64,000 nucleotides of DNA. Origin: Anaerolineae bacterium. Its GTDB lineage: Bacteria; Pseudomonadota; Alphaproteobacteria; DSM-16000; Inquilinaceae. The translations under genes and the position numbers were made by a program. The stretch spans positions 60,508 to 124,507 of the forward strand of contig JANQQD010000115.1 in assembly GCA_028285185.1 (NCBI GenBank), in the 5' to 3' direction. The notes under the pieces were generated by a model, which was given only the letters and a program-made list of their open reading frames with translations, had not been told where the DNA came from and made no database searches. Shown here in pieces: positions 18,082 through 26,306 of the stretch (position 1 is its first letter; each line of letters begins with the position of its first letter).

Positions 18082-20109
18082 GTGATTAACCCCTTTCAGC
18101 CGACCAAATTCGAACACGAAAACAAGCCAAAGGTGTGGTTGTCCTCTTGGGCACGAGCATTGGCAAAATCAAAGAAACCAGACTTTGTCGTTGGCACACG
18201 AGGAAGTGGTAAAACAACTGTTTTGCGATCTCTTCACTCAAAGATACTATTTGAGAATGAATTCTTAGCTGAGCAATTCGAAAGGAGACATTTTCATTGG
18301 TTCGGCTGCTATATGCAGTTCAATCATAGCTTTCAGCATCTGACAGAAGACGTACAGAAGTACATATCGCTGCAATTGGGAAGGGAGCCAACAGAGCTAG
18401 ACCGCTATAAGCTTTTCTGCACTTTCTTCGAATTGAGCCTTATTGAGAGTTTATTGGAAGACCTAAGGTCCTTGGAAGACAGGGAGATGATCCATTTCTC
18501 TGGTCGAAAAGAATTCGAGGCCTGTACGGAATTAGCCTCTGTCTTTTCCGACCTCGGGCTGAGCCATGTAAAGAAGTTGGCAGACTACAGTGATGCTCTG
18601 CGCTTGGTTAGGAGTATGCGGTCTACATTTTTGGCCATATACGATGCAGGTAAGCTTGCAGAAGCTCTTATGGTGATCGATGCGTTCGTTCCAACAACGC
18701 TCATTAAGCTGATTAAGGAACGTATTATTCCGTCTATTATGCATCCAAGGATAAAACGTGGAGCGGAGGTCGAGCTCTTCATTATGCTTGATGACTGCGA
18801 AAACCTCAGCGATCTCCAGCAGAAGTCACTTAATACATACCTTCGTTCGACAGAGGGCACCGCAAAATGGATAGTTGCCTATGTGAGAGGCGAGTACAAT
18901 ACAGTCGAAACAACTATACCTGAAACTTCGTTAAGTCATGCCGATCGAAAATTCTGCAATGTGGATGAACTATCCGATGAGGACTTTCGAACTTTTTGCG
19001 AAAGCGTTGCTGCATTGAGGTTGCGCTCTTTCATAACGGGGAACAGACGGAAGGTGCTCAAAGAAGAATTGATGTTTTCGCTGCAAGCCAAATGTGGAGA
19101 TCCATCTTACAACTCTCTGGTAGAGGAAGCCATTGGCGCCGGATATCAGAGCGCCAAGATCAATAGTTTTAGAACTAGTGTTGGAAAGACAAAGTTGCTC
19201 CTGAATGAAGTGCTTGATGCCGCGATAAAACCAAGCTTTCATGTAGAGCCGAGCAAGGCACCCTTTACCGAGCATGTGGTGCTTACGAGCTTAGACCTTG
19301 ATATCTTCAGATATCCTACGCGCTCTGATCAAGTTCGCCTCCGCAAAGAGATTTATCGGAAAGAAGCTGCCGCTTATATCGCAGCTTGTCTAGAATGCGG
19401 TAGATCACCGATCTATGCTGGCGCACGTTTTGTTATGTGGGCGAGTGATGGCAATATTCGCGACTTCCTGGATATTATGGCGGAGTTTTTTGAGAAGCAG
19501 ACGTCAGGCAAGAATAGCCGCAATGAGGACACTGACACCTTAGCAAGAGCATGCCGAAATTTTCTCAACAACAGTCGCTCGTTTGGGTTTCGCTTTCAGG
19601 ATGACGCAATAAAATCTGTGTCTCGTCAGTCGTATGAAACTATCGAGGAAATGCAGGAGACTGGTGACGCCCATCAGTTCTTCCTGCTGGCCGGTTTGTC
19701 TGAACTCCAAAAGTTGCTTCACCAATTCAACGCTCATGGGGAAGCCGTCCGCTATCCCGAACGTGGCGTGTTCGTAGTTAACACAGCACAGTTTAGCGGT
19801 GTTGCGTACCGGTTCGATCATCCAGATCTTACAAAACTATTGCGCCGTATCGAAAGGGACGGTTTCATCAGAGTACTTGATGTGCATGGCTCTATCGGAA
19901 AGGATGATATCGCCTTTCGCCTTCATCGTAGGCTGGCAGCACATCTTGAGTGCTCGCCGCGTGGTGCCTACGAAACGACACGGATTGATCCACAGTCGTT
20001 GCTAAGGCTGATGCAGCAAACTGAGGCTATTACGGCGTCAGATTGGGCAAAGGACTATTTTGATAGAGTAGTTGGGCATGATACTCGCCAAAGCCGTTTT
20101 GAGGTATAA
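18082..20109 (+). CDS. P-loop ATPase (ORC/Cdc6-STAND-like), second gene of cassette
   Basis: 675 residues from a GTG at 18082. The start reads NPFQPTKFEHENK, then Walker A GTRGSGKTT (38-46), which is the look of ORC/Cdc6-like AAA or STAND ATPases. Walker B is LFIMLDDCEN (231-240), preceded by a long helical insert. The C-terminal half (about 330-675) includes a winged-helix-like segment near the end (LLRRIERDGFIRVLDVHG). ATPases of this type are frequent sensors or switches in bacterial defence operons, which is family knowledge, not proof for this gene. It is flanked by genes 3 bases upstream and 3 bases downstream. Confidence 0.8.
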   Translation: MINPFQPTKFEHENKPKVWLSSWARALAKSKKPDFVVGTRGSGKTTVLRSLHSKILFENEFLAEQFERRHFHWFGCYMQFNHSFQHLTEDVQKYISLQLGREPTELDRYKLFCTFFELSLIESLLEDLRSLEDREMIHFSGRKEFEACTELASVFSDLGLSHVKKLADYSDALRLVRSMRSTFLAIYDAGKLAEALMVIDAFVPTTLIKLIKERIIPSIMHPRIKRGAEVELFIMLDDCENLSDLQQKSLNTYLRSTEGTAKWIVAYVRGEYNTVETTIPETSLSHADRKFCNVDELSDEDFRTFCESVAALRLRSFITGNRRKVLKEELMFSLQAKCGDPSYNSLVEEAIGAGYQSAKINSFRTSVGKTKLLLNEVLDAAIKPSFHVEPSKAPFTEHVVLTSLDLDIFRYPTRSDQVRLRKEIYRKEAAAYIAACLECGRSPIYAGARFVMWASDGNIRDFLDIMAEFFEKQTSGKNSRNEDTDTLARACRNFLNNSRSFGFRFQDDAIKSVSRQSYETIEEMQETGDAHQFFLLAGLSELQKLLHQFNAHGEAVRYPERGVFVVNTAQFSGVAYRFDHPDLTKLLRRIERDGFIRVLDVHGSIGKDDIAFRLHRRLAAHLECSPRGAYETTRIDPQSLLRLMQQTEAITASDWAKDYFDRVVGHDTRQSRFEV

Positions 20110-20112
20110 TCA

Positions 20113-21132
20113 ATGATCTTTGATGGTTACGCCTTTGAAGAGGTTAAATGCGAATTATCTGCACTTCCTTCGCGGTCCGTGGATCACGCGATTTTTGTGT
20201 TGGGTTGGGAATCCAGGGCACAAACACTTTTCAACAGCTCTTCAATTTCTGGATGCAAAGCCTTTGGGATCCGTTTCAAGGATGACGGAGTGGACGATGC
20301 TGTCGAACAGAACTTCCTTGATGCGACAAAGGATAGGTTTTCTGAACATAGTATTGTTGAGTTTGGTTCCGCCTTAGACCGCAGCACGTGGGAGGGTGAG
20401 CTTGATAATTTAGTCAGCTCCCTGTCTAACTCTGAGTCTTCGAGCTCAATATTTGTTGACTACACTTGTATGCCCAAAGCGATCACCCAGACACTCTACC
20501 GGATGTTGCTGAGGAGAGCTTACTACCCTAGAACTCATTGGGGTTACTGCGAAGGCTTGTACACCGCCGCTCATGGCAACGTGCATTTTGATCAGGGAAT
20601 TGAGGGAGATTTTTTTCCCATTCGTTTTACGCCCGGCAAGGGTGGAACTTCGAACGAAAGAGCCATCATTCTGGCGCTAGGAGGCGATGCAAAGTTAATA
20701 TCTACCCTGTTGGAGGGCCCTGACAGAGATCATATTTTTGTTCTCACAGCTAATTCACCAACTTCTCCTGAGTTGTTTAAATCTGCGTCAGATTTAAAAA
20801 ACCGGATCATGCGAGATTTCCACGTACCGTTAGGAAACTTTGTTGAAGCGGACGCTTTCTCAGTGAACGATTGCATAGAAAAGTACCTTAAGATCATTCA
20901 GTCACTCCCAAAGGAGTGTGCAATCGAGATTTTCTGTTCGGGACCGAAATCCCATGCAGTCGCAGCGTGCGCTATCGCTGAAAAATATCATGGATCGGTT
21001 TCTCTTTTGGGCCGAATCCCAAGAGCTTACTCGAGGCATGATGTTCCTCCCTCGGGAAAAGTCTCGATCAGCACAGTGAGCAACTTCTGCAACCCCAATA
21101 TTCGGCACCTTCTGTCAGTGGGGTGCAGTTAA
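20113..21132 (+). CDS. Rossmann-like protein of unknown function, third gene of cassette
   Basis: 339 residues, soluble. The N-terminus has a strand followed by GWESRA (about 26-36). A second strand carries IFVDYTCMPK (113-122) leading into a helix, and near the C-terminus a similar element IEIFCSGPKS (271-280) leads into another helix. The two PK elements suggest two related Rossmann-like halves, and strand-then-GxK layouts are used for ligand binding in CARF-type sensors. This likeness is my own reading by eye and is weak. It follows the ATPase stop by 3 bases and ends the operon. Confidence 0.7.
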   Translation: MIFDGYAFEEVKCELSALPSRSVDHAIFVLGWESRAQTLFNSSSISGCKAFGIRFKDDGVDDAVEQNFLDATKDRFSEHSIVEFGSALDRSTWEGELDNLVSSLSNSESSSSIFVDYTCMPKAITQTLYRMLLRRAYYPRTHWGYCEGLYTAAHGNVHFDQGIEGDFFPIRFTPGKGGTSNERAIILALGGDAKLISTLLEGPDRDHIFVLTANSPTSPELFKSASDLKNRIMRDFHVPLGNFVEADAFSVNDCIEKYLKIIQSLPKECAIEIFCSGPKSHAVAACAIAEKYHGSVSLLGRIPRAYSRHDVPPSGKVSISTVSNFCNPNIRHLLSVGCS

Positions 21133-21720
21133 AGCCTCGCTATGTGTAGGCGGTCGTCGCGCATGCTCTGCGCGGCCAACCAATTCCCACAGGCTAGTCC
21201 AAACTTAGCAGGTTTCGTGCACATACAAAGAAGCGCGTAGCCATGCAAATTGAGTGCTGGGAATCTTATGGTGGATTTTCTGTGTTTGGCGCGGCCATGC
21301 CACATCGTATAGGTGTGTTCGCTTAGGGAAGTGACGAACGTCTGCTTTTAGTGCCGCCATCAAAGGGGCTGGCGTCTGCAGCGAAAGTCGGCTTTCCGCC
21401 CTCTATGCATAGCGCCTCGCATGTCCACAACCTGAGGAATCGACTCTGCAGCACCGGGTGGAGGCGCATGGAGCATACCCAAGACTTCGGTCTCGGTCCG
21501 TGACAGGCATTGATCCCTGACGCGGCTTAGGGCTTCGCCCCCGGCGCAGGACAAGCGAAACAGATCGAAGAGATGCTTGCTTTGACGGTTTCCCGCGCGC
21601 GGGAGCCCTCCGACAAAGGCAGAGCATCTTTCGCCGATTTCGCGTGTCCTTTGCACCCCCACTCTCGGCGAGGGCCAAGGGTTGCATGAGCAACCCCTTA
21701 CCCAATGAGAGGATAAGAAA
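21133..21720. other. Intergenic stretch upstream of the methyltransferase
   Basis: About 590 bases without a supported gene. A hairpin (GGGTTGC, loop ATGA, GCAACCC; 21679-21696) lies 24 bases before the methyltransferase start, ahead of an AGAGGATAAG ribosome site, and could influence its translation. The leftward frames here translate to Arg/Cys/Ser-rich sequence and are not convincing. Confidence 0.45.
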
Positions 21721-22395
21721 ATGAACATTCACAACATCATCCACGGCGAGGCCGTAGAGACCTTAAGGACCTTCGAAGCGCAGTCCATTGACTTGGTCGT
21801 GACGGATCCGCCCTATCTGGTGAACTACCGTGACCGAGACGGACGGCGCGTGCGGAACGACGATAGCGCAGAGGCTGTGCTGGGCGTGTTTCCGGAACTC
21901 TATCGCGTGATGAAGCCGGACAACTTCCTGGTGCTGTTCTGCGGCTGGGCCGCCATCGCGCAGTTTTCCCAAGCCTGGGCGGAGGCCGGGTTTCAGGTGG
22001 GCGGGCACCTGGTCTGGGGCAAAGACTATATGTCCAATGCCAAGCACGTGCAGTATCGCCACGAAAGTGCCTGGCTCCTGACCAAGGGACGGCCGGAGAA
22101 GAACGGGAACGCGCTCCCGGACCTTCTGGCGTGGACCTATAGCGGCAACCGGCATCACCCGACGGAGAAGGCCGTCGAGGTGGTCTCGCCGCTCGTGCGC
22201 GCATTCTCGAAGCCGGGTGAGACGGTTCTGGACCCGTTCCTGGGCTCCGGGACGACCGCCGTGGCAGCAGCGTTGATCGGGCGCAAGGCCATCGGCATCG
22301 AACTCGAAGCCAAGTATTGTGCTCTAGCCCGGTCGCGTGTCGCGGGGGCGGAGCGGTTCCATGCTACGCGCACCACCCAAAGACAAGCGGCCTGA
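21721..22395 (+). CDS. Orphan DNA methyltransferase (N4/N6, beta-type order)
   Basis: 224 residues. The catalytic motif VTDPPY lies near residue 29 and the cofactor motif DPFLGSGTT near 173-181, so the order is catalytic first, as in beta-class amino-methyltransferases (N6-adenine or N4-cytosine). The core is short, with a small target-recognition region between the two. No restriction endonuclease gene lies beside it, so it is an orphan enzyme that may protect the element or regulate it. Higher GC than the cassette upstream, closer to the transfer genes. The start is supported by AGAGGATAAG upstream. Confidence 0.9.
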   Translation: MNIHNIIHGEAVETLRTFEAQSIDLVVTDPPYLVNYRDRDGRRVRNDDSAEAVLGVFPELYRVMKPDNFLVLFCGWAAIAQFSQAWAEAGFQVGGHLVWGKDYMSNAKHVQYRHESAWLLTKGRPEKNGNALPDLLAWTYSGNRHHPTEKAVEVVSPLVRAFSKPGETVLDPFLGSGTTAVAAALIGRKAIGIELEAKYCALARSRVAGAERFHATRTTQRQAA

Positions 22396-22968
22396 CTGTG
22401 GTGCTGTTTTCCCCGCCGCGCCGGATGGCGCGGCGGGGAGTCCTCCGCCTAGGATTTCGGCGCGCTCCCGTTCGGTCGCGCGGCAACTCGGTCTGGTGCC
22501 TAGCCCAAGAACATCCACCGCTAGCCGGGGGATAGGCGGTGGATGGAGGCGAGAGTACCCAAGGATAGCCACTGTGCGTCGCGGCGAGAACGCAGGAGAG
22601 GACCAAGAGTGGATGGTTGGAAGCAGTTTGCACCGCTGTGAGCAACTAGCTGCTGATGTTTGCCCCCTTATCCACAGACTTGTCCCCTGGAAAATCGCGC
22701 TCAGAGGCCCAAGTCTGCATCTACACTTTGCGATCGTGTCAATATGTTGTAGTCTTTTCTCGAAAAGCTACAAAGAATGGCTATCCAGATTGAGGTTTGC
22801 AGGCTTTCCCAGGCTGGCTGCAACTGCTAGGCAGATGGTTTGTGGGATTAGAAGCGGGTTCCGTTGATGCTCAACTCTGCGAAGACTGTGGTCAGAGAAA
22901 GAGACGGCGGTGATCGTGACAGCACCGAACTTCATGCTGGAGGCACACTCGAGCAAAGGGGTGAGGTG
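22396..22968. other. Intergenic stretch with one DnaA-box match
   Basis: About 570 bases after the methyltransferase. It begins with a strong hairpin (22411-22438) and contains a single perfect DnaA box TTATCCACA at 22668-22676. No gene is supported here; the frames are Arg/Ser/Pro-rich. One DnaA box alone is not enough to call an origin. Confidence 0.4.
22411..22438 (+). terminator. GC-rich stem-loop after the methyltransferase
   Basis: A perfect 12-bp stem (CCCCGCCGCGCC with GGCGCGGCGGGG) with a 4-base loop GGAT, starting 15 bases after the stop at 22395. There is no T tract after it, so termination would rely on the hairpin alone or on Rho. Confidence 0.55.
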
Positions 22969-23226
22969 ATGATCTCAAGCGAACCAAGCGTTCTCGAACC
23001 TGGAGATGTGTCGCTCATCGACTCGTTCGATCTCGCCTACGTTGTCGATCCAAGAGACAAGAAGCTAATGTCGGCCGTCGAAGAGCTGTATCAGCGAGAC
23101 ATCTACTTCGTCGGTGACACCAGGGGAAAAACGCTCAAAACGGTGTTCGAAGGAACGACGATCGGAATGCGAGAACGCACTGCAATTGTTGAAACGCTCA
23201 GATACTTTGGGATTGAGCTCGGCTGA
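22969..23226 (+). CDS. Small hypothetical protein
   Basis: 85 residues from the ATG at 22969, chosen because GGGGTGAGGTG directly precedes it; the frame is open back to 22864 (TTG/ATG). The protein is acidic with an alternating strand/helix look (DLAYVVDPRDKK, DIYFVGDTRGK). It ends 9 bases before the convergent gene at 23236. No family was recognised. Confidence 0.55.
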   Translation: MISSEPSVLEPGDVSLIDSFDLAYVVDPRDKKLMSAVEELYQRDIYFVGDTRGKTLKTVFEGTTIGMRERTAIVETLRYFGIELG

Positions 23227-23235
23227 CTGTCTTGT

Positions 23236-24000
23236 CTACAGGATTGGGTGTTCGCCTATGGCTACTTGCATCGTCCCTTTGTTTTTGGTCTGACCCGTCA
23301 GTCCCTTAACCGCTTTGCGAACATCAAGGCGCGCTTCGTAGCGATCCACACGCAACTCACTTCGCAATGTGCTGCTGAGCGAGACGGCCTCGCCGAGCGA
23401 TTGAACAACCGTCTTGGCAAACCAGCCCGTCACCGGGAAGCCGTTCTGGAGCTGCGAGAGGACTTCCCTTTTTACTGGACCACCCAGTCGTGCCACAAGT
23501 CTTGTAGTGTCTCGGAGATCGAGTTCGCGCAAGTATTGGTCCAAGTCGGGGACGTACCAGTTTGCAAGACGGATCTCAACATTCGGTCTCAGTGACCCTG
23601 CCGACCTTTCGGCTGCGTTTAGAGAGAGCAGTGCATCAAGCACGAACATTGCCTTTGGAAAAGTCAGCTCTTCGCGACGAGCGGCCTTCAGGAGAGGGTT
23701 GCGACCGATACGATCCAGAAGCCAGCGCTCCGGCTGTAGTTCGTCGCCCGCGAGCGCAAACCCAGGGTAGTAGTCCAGCCACCCGGTAGGCAGGTCTCTG
23801 TAGTCTTTTGCTAGGTGCCTATCCAGTCGCGTCTTGATTCGCTCAGGTCGGCCTATTGCTTGTTCCCTGAAGAACTCTGTCAGACCGCAGACGTAGAAAA
23901 AGTCCGACCGTCCAAACTCATCCTGCCAAGTTGAGGGCCATGGTTCGTCGGGCGTGTTATCGGTCAAGGCCCTCAGATTCTCAAGTCTCTCTTCCGACAC
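23236..24000 (-). CDS. Hypothetical soluble protein
   Basis: 254 residues from a GTG at 24000, supported by GGAGGT 4 bases upstream. Soluble and helical, with several Trp (WPSTWQDEF, GWLDYYPG, ERWLLD). It converges on the 85-residue gene. No catalytic motif or named domain was recognised. Its position between cargo genes and a resolvase gives no further clue. Confidence 0.65.
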   Translation of the reverse strand: MSEERLENLRALTDNTPDEPWPSTWQDEFGRSDFFYVCGLTEFFREQAIGRPERIKTRLDRHLAKDYRDLPTGWLDYYPGFALAGDELQPERWLLDRIGRNPLLKAARREELTFPKAMFVLDALLSLNAAERSAGSLRPNVEIRLANWYVPDLDQYLRELDLRDTTRLVARLGGPVKREVLSQLQNGFPVTGWFAKTVVQSLGEAVSLSSTLRSELRVDRYEARLDVRKAVKGLTGQTKNKGTMQVAIGEHPIL

Positions 24001-24276
24001 TATACCTCCGATACCTGAACAGAGAATTCGACCAAATTCTACCTTCTTGACCCAGAGCTTCGCTGAGCACGCCCCCGGCCGAAGAAGCTTTCATGAAATC
24101 TTCGTAACAGATCAAGGTCGAATTCGACCTTTTGCGAGCGTCTTCCGACGAACGCCAACGAAGTTCCCCCATTGAGAGAGGGTCTCCGGCGTTTACTCAA
24201 TCAAGTCAGGGAGTTGGAACTCTGGTCTATTAGAGCAGTGCCCAACCGAGTTCAACCCTACCTTGGAGGAAATGGT

Positions 24277-24450
24277 ATGCACCCCTCGATTGCTGCACAG
24301 ATGCTTGGCGTAAAGAAGCCTCATCACGAGCCCTCAGAGCTCGAAATCCTAGCCCGACATGCCCAAGACGTCGAGACCGACAAGTTCAAGCCGCCGCGCC
24401 CGAAAGGCGACATGTCGAAGAAGGGTTTCTGGGAACGCCTCTTTGACTAA
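24277..24450 (+). CDS. Very small hypothetical protein
   Basis: 57 residues from the ATG at 24277, chosen because GGAGGA lies 6 bases upstream. The longer frame from 24172 lacks a start signal. Charged, Lys/Pro/His-rich, ending GFWERLFD. It lies between the divergent gene starting at 24000 and the convergent resolvase. The good ribosome site is the main support. Confidence 0.5.
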   Translation: MHPSIAAQMLGVKKPHHEPSELEILARHAQDVETDKFKPPRPKGDMSKKGFWERLFD

Positions 24451-24487
24451 TCCGTCTGCTTGGAGACATACTCGGAGCCAGCGCGTC

Positions 24488-25045
24488 CTACGTTGGCTCC
24501 AGCCTCTTTATCGCACGCGTGAGGGTCCACGGATGGACGTCGTAGCTCGCCGCCACCTGCGCCACCGAAACCCCGTGAGTGGCTAACCGGCGTGCCGCTG
24601 ATCGAATCTGGCGGTCGCTCAGCTTGGGCGGACGACCGAGACGTTTCCCTCTTCGCCGGGCGGCCTCCAGCCCTTGCTTGGTTCGCTCGCTGAGGAGGTG
24701 CCGTTCGAACTCGGCGAGACCGCTGATGAAGGTGTAGAGCAGTTTGCCATGCGGGGTGCTCGTGTCGATCTGCATGGACACGATCTGGATGCCGACGCCG
24801 CGCTCGGTGAGCTTGTCGAGCTCGGTCAGCGCGTCCTTCGCCGACCGGAACGCGCGGTCGAGGTCGAGAATCACGAGCGTGTCGCCGCCGGTCAGTTGCG
24901 CGATCAGCGCTTCATAGACTGGTCGATGCATCGCCGTTGCGGAGAGGCGCTCGACGCGCAGCTCGTCGCAGATCGGCGCGAGCGCGTCGACCTGTCGATC
25001 GACGCACTGCTCCTCGGTGCTGACGCGTAAGTATCCGATTTTCAT
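24488..25045 (-). CDS. Small serine recombinase (resolvase/invertase)
   Basis: 185 residues from the ATG at 25045, giving the standard start MKIGYLRVST with nucleophile Ser9. The catalytic domain (1-130) is followed by a Hin/PinR-like helix-turn-helix (about 140-185, GVSVAQVAASYDVHPWTLTRAI). Length and layout match TnpR-type resolvases and DNA invertases. The usual DRLGR arm reads DRAFRS here. It diverges from a signal-peptide gene across a 188-base region full of inverted repeats, a plausible recombination site. No transposase is adjacent, so it may resolve element multimers or be a transposon relic. Confidence 0.9.
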   Translation of the reverse strand: MKIGYLRVSTEEQCVDRQVDALAPICDELRVERLSATAMHRPVYEALIAQLTGGDTLVILDLDRAFRSAKDALTELDKLTERGVGIQIVSMQIDTSTPHGKLLYTFISGLAEFERHLLSERTKQGLEAARRRGKRLGRPPKLSDRQIRSAARRLATHGVSVAQVAASYDVHPWTLTRAIKRLEPT

Positions 25046-25233
25046 GAGCTTCCTAGGCAGCGGCAGAGTTTCCCATACGGTCGCATTCAACGGAAACGAC
25101 CCTTTCTGCGTTGCTGCCTGCGGCTCGGTCTCTTCGCATGTGCGAAGGGCAGGAACCGCTGGTTCCTTTCATCTTCTCCCAGTTTACCAAAGTCCATGTC
25201 TGTGGCACAAATTTCCAACGAAAACGGTCCCTT
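25046..25233. repeat. Inverted and direct repeats, candidate recombination site
   Basis: Between the divergent resolvase and the next gene. It has a perfect palindrome CTTCGCATGTGCGAAG (25132-25147), a hairpin AGGAACC, loop GCT, GGTTCCT (25151-25167), and a pair of related direct repeats CAACGGAAACGACCC (25088-25102) and CAACGAAAACGGTCC (25216-25230) agreeing at 12 of 15 bases. Resolvase genes commonly lie beside their own res site, so this is a candidate. Confidence 0.5.
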
Positions 25234-25599
25234 ATGTTGGATCGACGTGTCGGAGATCAGCTCAAAATCGCGCAGACGGCGGTTTTTGCCGCCTGCCTTC
25301 TCGGCGCCTCCTTGGCCAGTGATCGGGCCGAGGCTCTCACCGCGGGCGACGTCCTGGAGAACCTGAACGACGACCAGTGGTTTGGTTATGTGAGCGGCCT
25401 CCTCGACGGTCTCGCAACGGCGCGGTGGCTTGCCGAGAGACCGGATTCAAGCGGCATGCGGTGCATCTATGAGTGGTACACGGCGCGGCCCGCCGAACAG
25501 ACGATCGCCGAGATCGAACAGTGGTTCGGACGCCATCCAGAGCAGCAGGCGGGCCTCCTTCTGCACGTCTTGATCGCAGAGGAGTGCCCAAGCCAATGA
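25234..25599 (+). CDS. Exported Rap1a/Tai-like small protein
   Basis: 121 residues from the ATG at 25234, which gives a clean signal peptide (hydrophobic core TAVFAACLLGASLA, then RAEA). The mature part has the Rap1a/Tai layout: an early WFGYVSGLLDG helix, a central Cys (MRCIYEW), the pattern AEQTIAEIEQWFGRHPEQQ, and a late Cys in EECP. Rap1a-type folds occur in periplasmic immunity proteins and in exported proteins of transfer elements. The stop overlaps the next gene as ATGA, so the two are one unit. The family match is by eye. Confidence 0.6.
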   Translation: MLDRRVGDQLKIAQTAVFAACLLGASLASDRAEALTAGDVLENLNDDQWFGYVSGLLDGLATARWLAERPDSSGMRCIYEWYTARPAEQTIAEIEQWFGRHPEQQAGLLLHVLIAEECPSQ

Positions 25600-26306
25600 T
25601 CCGGTTGCAACGCCATTTCGATCTTGCAGACGGCCGCCGCGGGTATTGGGCGGACCAGCACAGGCTGCATCGACGTCAACGCAAGGACGCGGCACGGCGC
25701 GAGCAACAAGCGGAAGACGCCGAAGCAGACTTCGCCGCGCTTGCGGCCGGCGCCATCGTCGCAACGGAGATCGAACTGCGCGACTTCAGGCTACGGCTCG
25801 AGAGCTACGAGACCGCGACCGTGGACGCGCTCCTGTCGAACGGGGAAGCGCTCGATCTACTCCAGGTCCAAATCGACCAAGTTCTGGCCCGCGCGCATGT
25901 GTTGGAGGACGGCAGACGCGTCTTCAAGACCCGCGATGGAACCCAGGTCTTCGACGAACACGGCGACGAAGTCGGCCAAGAGCTGATCACTCCGGAAGAC
26001 ATCGGAGACTCGCATCCGGTTTGGGAGGACTATCAGCCGCTTCTCGAAGCCAGACAGGAACTGACGGACCAACGTGTACGCCTTCTGGAGTTCCAGGATC
26101 GCCTCGACCTGGTGAACGAGGAGACGCGCGACGGACCGATCACCACGGACCGGCTGGAGGAGCTCGATGCGGAGCTCAATGCCCTCATGCCCCCGGATGT
26201 CCGATCGCGTCTCCCCGGGATGTCGGTTGAAACACCAGTGCTCGGTTCGGTGTCACGATCGCCTTCGAACACCAGCGCCGACGCAGCAGCCAAGCTTGAA
26301 CTCTAA
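25596..26306 (+). CDS. Hypothetical coiled-coil protein of the transfer region
   Basis: 236 residues from the ATG at 25596, fixed by the ATGA overlap with the upstream gene. The N-terminal 60 residues are very basic and helical (RRQRKDAARREQQAEDAEADF), followed by acidic helices with coiled-coil character, and a Ser/Pro-rich tail. Soluble. The gene converges on the relaxase gene, overlapping its end by 4 bases. A role in transfer is inferred from position only. Confidence 0.65.
   Translation: MIRLQRHFDLADGRRGYWADQHRLHRRQRKDAARREQQAEDAEADFAALAAGAIVATEIELRDFRLRLESYETATVDALLSNGEALDLLQVQIDQVLARAHVLEDGRRVFKTRDGTQVFDEHGDEVGQELITPEDIGDSHPVWEDYQPLLEARQELTDQRVRLLEFQDRLDLVNEETRDGPITTDRLEELDAELNALMPPDVRSRLPGMSVETPVLGSVSRSPSNTSADAAAKLEL

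Noticed and set aside
22668..22676. Perfect DnaA box TTATCCACA as a sign of a plasmid-type replication origin
   Set aside because: Only one copy was found, with no iterons, AT-rich unwinding region or rep gene nearby.
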